Positions 58,676 through 64,000 of a stretch of 64,000 bases of DNA are shown here, one piece after another; within the stretch, counting starts at the first letter, position 1; every line of letters starts with the position of its first letter. A program made the translations under genes and the position numbers. The DNA is taken from contig NZ_JAOQJD010000002.1 of NCBI RefSeq assembly GCF_025566985.1, forward strand, positions 110,690-174,689. Direction: 5' to 3'. Origin of the DNA: Aedoeadaptatus acetigenes. Lineage in GTDB: Bacteria > Bacillota > Clostridia > Tissierellales > Peptoniphilaceae. The notes under the pieces are model-generated. The model saw only the letters and a program-made list of their open reading frames with translations. It did not search any database and was not told the DNA's origin.

Positions 58676-61219
58676 TTACATCATAATTCCCCCCTCATAA
58701 TCCAAATTTAAACCGAAGTCCTTGTCGTAAAATTCCTTGGGGAGGACCTGCACCATGCCGTCTAAAATCGACTCACAAACATTCGTCGCTTTTTTCGGCA
58801 AAGGCACGGTGTAGCGCGAGAGGCCGCGAATCAATTGCCGCGCTTCTTTTAACGCCTTCGGATCGAAGCGTGCGGAGCCAAGCTCCATGTCCCGCAGCCG
58901 ATTGACGGCCTCCTCCGTTTCATTACATAAAACCACGGCCACATCTTGCGCGTCGTCGATAAGTTTAAATGCTTCATAGGCCTCTTTAAAAGACTGAAAG
59001 AAATTGACGACCCTGCCGTCTTCCATAAGAATGCCGCCGTCCAACGAAGCCGCACCGGGGGAGGATTTCAGCAAAATGTCTTTCTTCGTCGGATTCTTCG
59101 AAAGCAAATCAAAAACGGGAGATAGGGCGTCTTTTTTTAAATTGGCGTAGAGTTTTTCGAAATAGGGAGAAATGAATTCCTCGATGGCGATTTCCCCTTC
59201 TTCATTTCTTAAAATCAAGCCACCGGCGAGCTTCCTTTCGCCCATGCCCTTCAGCGGCGCGATGTTTTCTTCCCGCCGATCCATATTCACCACATAGGTG
59301 TAGGCCTCTTTGCGTTTGCCCTCTCGATTGCAGCGACCCCTTGCCTGCACGATGGAGTCGATACCGGTGAGGGAGCGAACCACCATGGCGAAGTCCGCGT
59401 CCACGCCCGCCTCGATGAGCTGCGTGCTCACGACGCATATGGAATCGTCCGACACAAGCCTCGCCTTGATTTCGTCGATGCGCGCCAGGCGATCCGCCGC
59501 CGTTAAATTCGTGGTGAGGTAATACAGATCCTTCGAGTTTATGGCGCCCGCCAGGCGATCGTAAAGGCCGCGCACCGCCGCCTTCGTATTTAGAATCACC
59601 AGCCGCGATTTTTCTTCTTTCGAAAGGATGAATGCCGCCACATCGTCGAGGGATTGCTCCTCGTCGATTTTTCCCAAGAGCGCCACCTTCGCCCGTTCGA
59701 AACTTTTCTTGTCTTCCTCGGCCACCGCGACCAACGCGGTGTTTTTTTGATTCTTGTCGCCGTAATCCAAGCGATGCTTCAAGCTCAAAGAACCATAGGC
59801 GGGTTGAGTCGCCGTGGACAATACCACGGTGGTATTCATAACCGTCTTCATAAAATTCAAGGCCAGATTCATCATGTAGAGCACGTCCGTGGGCAAAGAT
59901 TGCAGTTCATCTAAAACCACCACACCGTTGACAAAGGATTTAAAACGGGTGAGATTGGCGGACTTTCCTTTAAACAGGGTGTTGAAAAATTGCACCATGG
60001 TGGTAAGCACCACAGGCGATGTCCAATCGCCCAGTAAAAATTGGCGCTGCACTGCCGCCACGGAATCCTGTTTTTCATCTTCCGCACCGCGAGACGTTTC
60101 ACCTTCCTCATCTTCCACCACATTGGAGTGATGTTCCAAAACCTGATCCTTGTGGCCCAAGGTCTTTTTCATGGTTTCGGCATTTTGTTCCAAGACGGAA
60201 AGATAAGAGGTGATGTAGAAGAAACGCCGCTTTTCTCGATACTTCATTTGGTTCACGCCGTAGCGCAGAGAGAGCAGGGTCTTTCCCGCCCCGGTAGGCA
60301 GATCCAAAGTATAGATCCCACAGTCGTCGGCTTTGGAGCGGGCCAGTACGGCATCGGCAATTCTCGCCCGACCGCGCGCGATACCATCTTTCGGCGGACC
60401 ATAGGCGGCGTAGACGGCAAGGATGCGCGCCTCGAAATCCTCTACTAGTGCTCGAAGGGTCGCCTCGTCCTCCTCTTCGATGACGGTATCGTAGGAATTG
60501 ATCGTGTCTTTTATATCGGCGGATTTTAACATGCTCACCACCAGGCGCGCCAACATTCCCTGATAAAAACTCATGGCTTCGTCGATGTCGTCGGACGTAC
60601 GCTCGGCCAAAGCATTTAACTTTTCCGCCATGTTTATGTACTCGTGAAACCCTTCCGCAAAAAGCTTTTTCAGATCGATGCCTTCCCTCTTCCAATACGC
60701 TTGAAACGCGTCCAGGTCCTTTTCAAATTCCGGCGACAGCTTCTCCCTTTCCGCCCGCTCAAAAGAGGTATAAACATAGCGATTCTCTCGATTTTTCCGT
60801 ACCATATCGTAAGGTCCGTGATGGGACATAATGGCGTAGGCCATAAGATGGGCGTAGTCGTTAAGAAAGATAAGAACATGGATGTCCTCATTAATTTTTT
60901 TGATGATCGACGCAAATGCTTCGTCCACATTTCCGCCTTCAAGACCGCTATACACCTCATCTAAAAAACACAATGTAAGAAGACCGCCGTAGGTGGAGTG
61001 GTCCACGTGATCCTTTGAATTGGTTCTGATTTTCTTCTGGAAATTTAATTTTGCTTTTCCGCAATCATGAAGTAAGCCCACGTAAAAAAGCATGCTTTCC
61101 ATGGCCACCCCTTTTCCCATGCGGCCACATTGCGCTGCCGTGTGGTACAGATGGTCGTGGAGGGTTTGTTTTCTCGATGTATCTTTTTGATCGATGTGGG
61201 CGTACAGGTCGTCGAACAT
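58676..61219 (-). CDS. cas3: CRISPR-associated helicase-nuclease Cas3
   Basis: This 847-aa protein starts at MFDDLYAHIDQKDTSRKQTLHDHLYHTAAQCG, with AGGAGG 8 nt upstream. The N-terminal HD nuclease has LHDHLYHTA and YVGLLHDCGKAKLNFQKK. The SF2 helicase has Walker A LPTGAGKTLLSLR, DEXH-type VVLDELQSLP, motif III LSTATQP and motif VI IVQARGRCNREG. It degrades DNA marked by Cascade. It is separated from cas5c by about 160 nt with distinct promoters, so it may be expressed independently of Cascade. Confidence 0.96.
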   Translation of the reverse strand: MFDDLYAHIDQKDTSRKQTLHDHLYHTAAQCGRMGKGVAMESMLFYVGLLHDCGKAKLNFQKKIRTNSKDHVDHSTYGGLLTLCFLDEVYSGLEGGNVDEAFASIIKKINEDIHVLIFLNDYAHLMAYAIMSHHGPYDMVRKNRENRYVYTSFERAEREKLSPEFEKDLDAFQAYWKREGIDLKKLFAEGFHEYINMAEKLNALAERTSDDIDEAMSFYQGMLARLVVSMLKSADIKDTINSYDTVIEEEDEATLRALVEDFEARILAVYAAYGPPKDGIARGRARIADAVLARSKADDCGIYTLDLPTGAGKTLLSLRYGVNQMKYREKRRFFYITSYLSVLEQNAETMKKTLGHKDQVLEHHSNVVEDEEGETSRGAEDEKQDSVAAVQRQFLLGDWTSPVVLTTMVQFFNTLFKGKSANLTRFKSFVNGVVVLDELQSLPTDVLYMMNLALNFMKTVMNTTVVLSTATQPAYGSLSLKHRLDYGDKNQKNTALVAVAEEDKKSFERAKVALLGKIDEEQSLDDVAAFILSKEEKSRLVILNTKAAVRGLYDRLAGAINSKDLYYLTTNLTAADRLARIDEIKARLVSDDSICVVSTQLIEAGVDADFAMVVRSLTGIDSIVQARGRCNREGKRKEAYTYVVNMDRREENIAPLKGMGERKLAGGLILRNEEGEIAIEEFISPYFEKLYANLKKDALSPVFDLLSKNPTKKDILLKSSPGAASLDGGILMEDGRVVNFFQSFKEAYEAFKLIDDAQDVAVVLCNETEEAVNRLRDMELGSARFDPKALKEARQLIRGLSRYTVPLPKKATNVCESILDGMVQVLPKEFYDKDFGLNLDYEGGIMM

Positions 61220-61332
61220 AAAAGCCTCCTTTGTTTTTGTATTTAATATATACACAGAATAAAAACGCGAAAACATATATTCTTTTATTTTTCGACGATT
61301 TTCTCTTCAATTCATAACTGTATTCTGTCATT

Positions 61333-61378
61333 AAAAGACCCCCAAAGGTTGGATTTCTCGGTCCAACTTTTGGGGGGT
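61333..61378 (-). terminator. Large palindrome acting as terminator, IS-end-like
   Basis: GACCCCCAAA and GTTGG on one arm pair with CCAAC and TTTGGGGGGTC on the other, a stem of about 16 bp. On the minus strand it is followed by TCTTTTAATG. It sits after the lipoprotein gene and upstream of cas3. The arm TGTACTGACCCCCCAAAAG resembles terminal repeats of IS3-family elements. Confidence 0.65.
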
Positions 61379-61415
61379 CAGTACACCAACCTCGGTTTTT
61401 ATATAAGCGAGCTGA

Positions 61416-62027
61416 TTACTCTTCTTCGCTCATATTTTCGTTGCCCATGTTTGCTTCGCTCGTATCTTCGCCCAAGCCTTCGTCCATAAGGCCCGCCATA
61501 TCGCCGATGCCGGCCATTTCCATCATGATCGTTTCGGGATCGGCAACTTTCCAGGCGTCGCCTTCCTTCTTCACTTCGATTTCCACATCTTTCGTCTTTT
61601 CCGCCATCTTCGATACGTCGATGCCGGCCATGATTTCTTCTTCCGACTTGCCTGCTAGAATGTCATCCATGGATTGGGAAATGATGCTCATCATGTCCTT
61701 CGCCGTAATGGCATAAACCAATTTGCCTTCTTCGGCGCCGTCTTTAATTTCGCCGGACTTAAATTCGAACTTGGCGCTCTTCAAAATGTCAATGAAGAAT
61801 TTGTTTTCCGGCTTGTCCATCTCTTTCATGAATTCGTCGTCTTTTAAGACATCTTTGTCCTTTTCCAAGACGTACTTTTGCGCGTCCTCGACTTTCAATT
61901 CGCTGATGGCGGTCATAAAGCCTTCGGCGGATTCCTTCGCCATGTCCGTATCGGATTTCTTGTTGCAGGCGCCAAGGGCCACGACCATCATCAGTGCTAA
62001 GGCGATCCACAGTAATTTCTTTTTCAT
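61416..62027 (-). CDS. Putative lipoprotein, DUF4878-like
   Basis: This 203-aa exported protein has the signal MKKKLLWIALALMMVVALGAC with a lipobox Cys. The mature part begins with helices (MAKESAEGFMTAISELKVEDAQKYV) and continues with EVKKEGDAWKVADPETIM, as in DUF4878/NTF2-like lipoproteins. The C-terminus is acidic and Met-rich. Function is unknown. AAGGAGGCC precedes the ATG. It lies between cas3 and the cstA gene. Confidence 0.75.
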   Translation of the reverse strand: MKKKLLWIALALMMVVALGACNKKSDTDMAKESAEGFMTAISELKVEDAQKYVLEKDKDVLKDDEFMKEMDKPENKFFIDILKSAKFEFKSGEIKDGAEEGKLVYAITAKDMMSIISQSMDDILAGKSEEEIMAGIDVSKMAEKTKDVEIEVKKEGDAWKVADPETIMMEMAGIGDMAGLMDEGLGEDTSEANMGNENMSEEE

Positions 62028-62150
62028 ATACGGCCTCCTTCTTTTTGTGCAAGGGAATTTTTCTTATCTATAAATTACCACGTCCCCTCGCTCGAAACAT
62101 CGCCCAAAGGTGTGAGACGGCCGATTTTTTTTTTACAAATTTGCACAAAA

Positions 62151-62175
62151 AAAAGAGCGCGGTTTCACCCGCACC
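62151..62175 (-). terminator. Probable terminator after cstA
   Basis: On the minus strand, a short GC-rich stem (GCGG with CCGC) is followed by CTCTTTTTTTT. It is weak in stem length but has a strong T-run. Confidence 0.65.
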
Positions 62176-62193
62176 CTTTTAATTCAATAAAAT

Positions 62194-63639
62194 TTACGCT
62201 TTGGCCAAGTCTTGTTGCTTGCTGCCTTCCTTCGAAACGATGTAGCCGTAAATCAATGCGGCGACGACGCCGATAACATTTGCGGCCATGTAGGGCAGGC
62301 GGAAGCCGATCTTGGCGCCGAAAATGTAGGCCATAATGATGTAGACATAGAACATACCCGGAATCAGGGAGACCAAGTAAGCTCTGCCGTGGCGTTTTAG
62401 GTAGATGGCGATCATGGCAAAGGCAAAGACTGCGATGGTTTGATTTGCCCATGCGAAGTATTGCCATAAGACATTGAAGCCATTGGGGCTTAATTTCGCG
62501 AAAATCAGGATAACGAGTACGCCGGCGAAAATGGCCAAGGAAAGGCTCAGGCGATTCTTCATATCTTTTTGCGAAATATTCAAGTGATCGGCGATCATCA
62601 AACGGGCGGAGCGAAGCGCCGTATCCCCGGAAGTGATGGGAAGCACGATGATGCCGATGACGGCGATTAAACCGCCGACGGTACCCAGCATGTCGTTGGC
62701 CACGAGGCCGATGACGGCAGGTTTACCGATTAAACCGGCGTCGATGCCCTTGTTGTAAATACCCATGGCGGCAGCGGCCCAGATCATGGCGATGAAGCCT
62801 TCCAAAATCATCATGTCGTAGAAGACGAAGCGGCCTTCTTTTTCACTCTTTACGGAGCGGCCGATCAAAGTCGCTTGGGTGGAGTGGAAGCCCGATACGA
62901 TACCGCAGGCGACGGTAACGAAGAAGACGGGCAGAAGGTGGATGCCGTCGGGGTGAACACCGGCGATGTTGTTCATGGTCAGATTATCCAGGGGATAGCC
63001 CTTAATAAAGAGACCGAAGAAAATACCGATGGCGGAAAGCAATAAGATGCCGCCGAAAATCGGGTAGACGCGGCCGATAATCTTGTCGATGGGAAACAGC
63101 GTCGCAATAATGTAGTAGGCGAAAATGCAGGCATAAACGATCCATACCACAGGATTCGATGCAATGGCTTCTTGATGGAGTACATTGGCGACGATTAAGT
63201 CCCCGGGGGTGTAAATAAATACGGCACCGACCAATACCATCAGCAGAATGACGAACACATTGTACACGGAGTACACCTTGCCGCCTAAATTGCGCTTAAT
63301 CAACGCCGGCATTTGCGCCCCGTCGGAGCGCAGGGAAATCATCCCGCTCATGTAATCGTGTACGGCACCGCCCAGTACGCAGCCGATGGGAATTAAAATA
63401 AATGCGATGGGTCCAAATAAAATCCCTTGGATCGGGCCTAAAATCGGGCCCGTACCGGCAATGTTCAGCAATTCGATTAACGCGTTTTTCTTTTTGTCCA
63501 TGGGGACGTAATCCACGCCGTCTTGGCTCTTAATGGCCGGCGTTTCTCTGTCGTCCGGTTGGAACACTTTCTCAGTAAAGCGGCCATAGGCGAACCCGCC
63601 GACGAGCAAAATCACGAGGCCGATGAGAAATGTAGTCAT
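62194..63639 (-). CDS. cstA: Carbon starvation protein CstA-type transporter
   Basis: This 481-aa protein has about 13-15 membrane helices. CstA-like motifs are FLIGLVILLVGGFAYGRFTEKVF at the N-terminus, AGTGPILGPIQGILFGPIAFILIPIGCVLGGAVHDYMSGMISLRSDG and CGIVSGFHSTQATLIGRSVKSEKEGR. Members import pyruvate or peptides. AGGAGG lies 6 nt upstream. A promoter with a leader of about 60 nt precedes it. Confidence 0.93.
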   Translation of the reverse strand: MTTFLIGLVILLVGGFAYGRFTEKVFQPDDRETPAIKSQDGVDYVPMDKKKNALIELLNIAGTGPILGPIQGILFGPIAFILIPIGCVLGGAVHDYMSGMISLRSDGAQMPALIKRNLGGKVYSVYNVFVILLMVLVGAVFIYTPGDLIVANVLHQEAIASNPVVWIVYACIFAYYIIATLFPIDKIIGRVYPIFGGILLLSAIGIFFGLFIKGYPLDNLTMNNIAGVHPDGIHLLPVFFVTVACGIVSGFHSTQATLIGRSVKSEKEGRFVFYDMMILEGFIAMIWAAAAMGIYNKGIDAGLIGKPAVIGLVANDMLGTVGGLIAVIGIIVLPITSGDTALRSARLMIADHLNISQKDMKNRLSLSLAIFAGVLVILIFAKLSPNGFNVLWQYFAWANQTIAVFAFAMIAIYLKRHGRAYLVSLIPGMFYVYIIMAYIFGAKIGFRLPYMAANVIGVVAALIYGYIVSKEGSKQQDLAKA

Positions 63640-63709
63640 AAATACCTCCTAAAATGAATTTCTAAATAAAAGCTAATAAACAACAAAGGCTTCTACTACT
63701 TACCCATTC

Positions 63710-63737
63710 ATTATAACGCTGATTGTGAAAATTACAA
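63710..63737 (-). promoter_or_regulatory. Promoter of cstA
   Basis: On the minus strand, TTGTAA (complement of 63732-63737) and TATAAT (complement of 63710-63715) are separated by 16 nt. The leader to the cstA start is about 60 nt. The region 63740-63877 beyond it is AT-rich and has no gene I can support. Confidence 0.7.
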
Positions 63738-63877
63738 CATCCAACTGTGAAAAAAATAGGTAAACTCTCCGACTTTTCGCTCATTTTTTCTGTTCTGTAT
63801 AATATATTTATAATATATTCGTCTTTATCCCGAATCAACGCGTTCCATCGAATCGTGACTTTCTTGCACAACAAAAA

Positions 63878-64000
63878 GGTTCTATGTCAACCATTGGGGA
63901 GTCTAGTGAAAACTAGGCTCCTTTTTGTTTTCCTAAAAGCCATTCATCACCGGTCTTTTGAACAGACGAAAAGCAGTTTGGTTCGGAAATGATGAAAGTT
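63878..64000 (+). mobile_element. Probable left end of an ISL3-like element, cut by window edge
   Basis: The sequence starts GGTTCTATGTCAACCATTGG and continues with GGAG. This matches the layout of the ISL3 end at 40997 (GGCTCTATAATATCCATTGG, then GGAG). A hairpin follows (GGAGTCTAG and CTAGGCTCC, then TTTTT at 63894-63928), like the terminators at IS ends. The transposase would lie beyond the window. Confidence 0.5.

Noticed and set aside
63747..63992. 81-codon plus-strand open frame near the right edge
   Set aside because: It has no ribosome-binding site, lacks any family pattern and runs through a hairpin terminator and a likely IS end.

Overview
The window is a chromosomal origin region from a Gram-positive anaerobe of the Firmicutes (Bacillota). 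Gene content and order suggest a Tissierellia/Peptoniphilaceae-type organism, but the family assignment is inference. One arm of the origin carries dnaA-dnaN-S4 protein-recF-gyrB-gyrA on the minus strand. The other carries rpmH-rnpA-yidD-yidC-jag-mnmE-mnmG-rsmG-parA-parB on the plus strand. Two DnaA-box clusters lie on either side of dnaA, and two parS-like palindromes lie just before parA. Base composition is moderately GC-rich, except for clearly AT-rich inserted genes at about 45.6-50 kb.

Layout. 0-4.2 kb: a DMT transporter, two hotdog thioesterases, DNA polymerase IV, a HAD phosphatase and a DUF3783 protein. 4.2-9.9 kb: a dlt-like surface acylation operon (adenylation enzyme, GNAT, carrier protein, MBOAT) ending in an unusual SGNH-polysaccharide deacetylase fusion. 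10-12.1 kb: three tiny membrane proteins and an ECF-type sigma/anti-sigma pair. 12.2-16.3 kb: a two-component system next to a thiol/iron-sulfur cluster (TlpA-like lipoprotein, a 52-aa CXXC protein, a NapH-like ferredoxin protein). 16.4-19.4 kb: a MarR regulator, tRNA-Arg, and an RsbV/RsbW/SigB-like module. 19.5-36.7 kb: the origin core. 36.6-40.1 kb: metabolic genes. 40.1-42.65 kb: nested insertion sequences. 42.65-45.4 kb: an OFA-type MFS transporter, a glyoxalase-fold protein and a lipoprotein. 61.4-63.7 kb: a lipoprotein and a CstA transporter. The extreme right end looks like the start of another ISL3-type element.

The most interesting part is a defence island at 45.4-61.2 kb. It holds a complete type I-C CRISPR-Cas locus: cas3, then cas5-cas8-cas7-cas4-cas1-cas2, then a leader and 28 repeats. 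The old end of the array appears to have been split by insertions. Four further repeats, increasingly degenerate to the left, lie 5-6 kb beyond the main array. Between them sit a HicB-like gene, an excisionase-like gene, an AT-rich AAA-ATPase/subtilisin pair resembling the IetAS antiphage system, and an IS30 element.

Between cas3 and cas5 there is a tiny transcription unit that looks like a Cas-regulating mini-crRNA of the CreR type. It has its own promoter, a single degenerate repeat keeping the crRNA 5' handle, a 16-nt guide and a terminator. The guide matches the -10 region of the cas5 promoter at 15 of 16 positions. The only mismatch is at position 6, and a TTC PAM lies immediately upstream. 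This predicts that Cascade loaded with this RNA represses its own operon. It is the main candidate for an undescribed system in the window.
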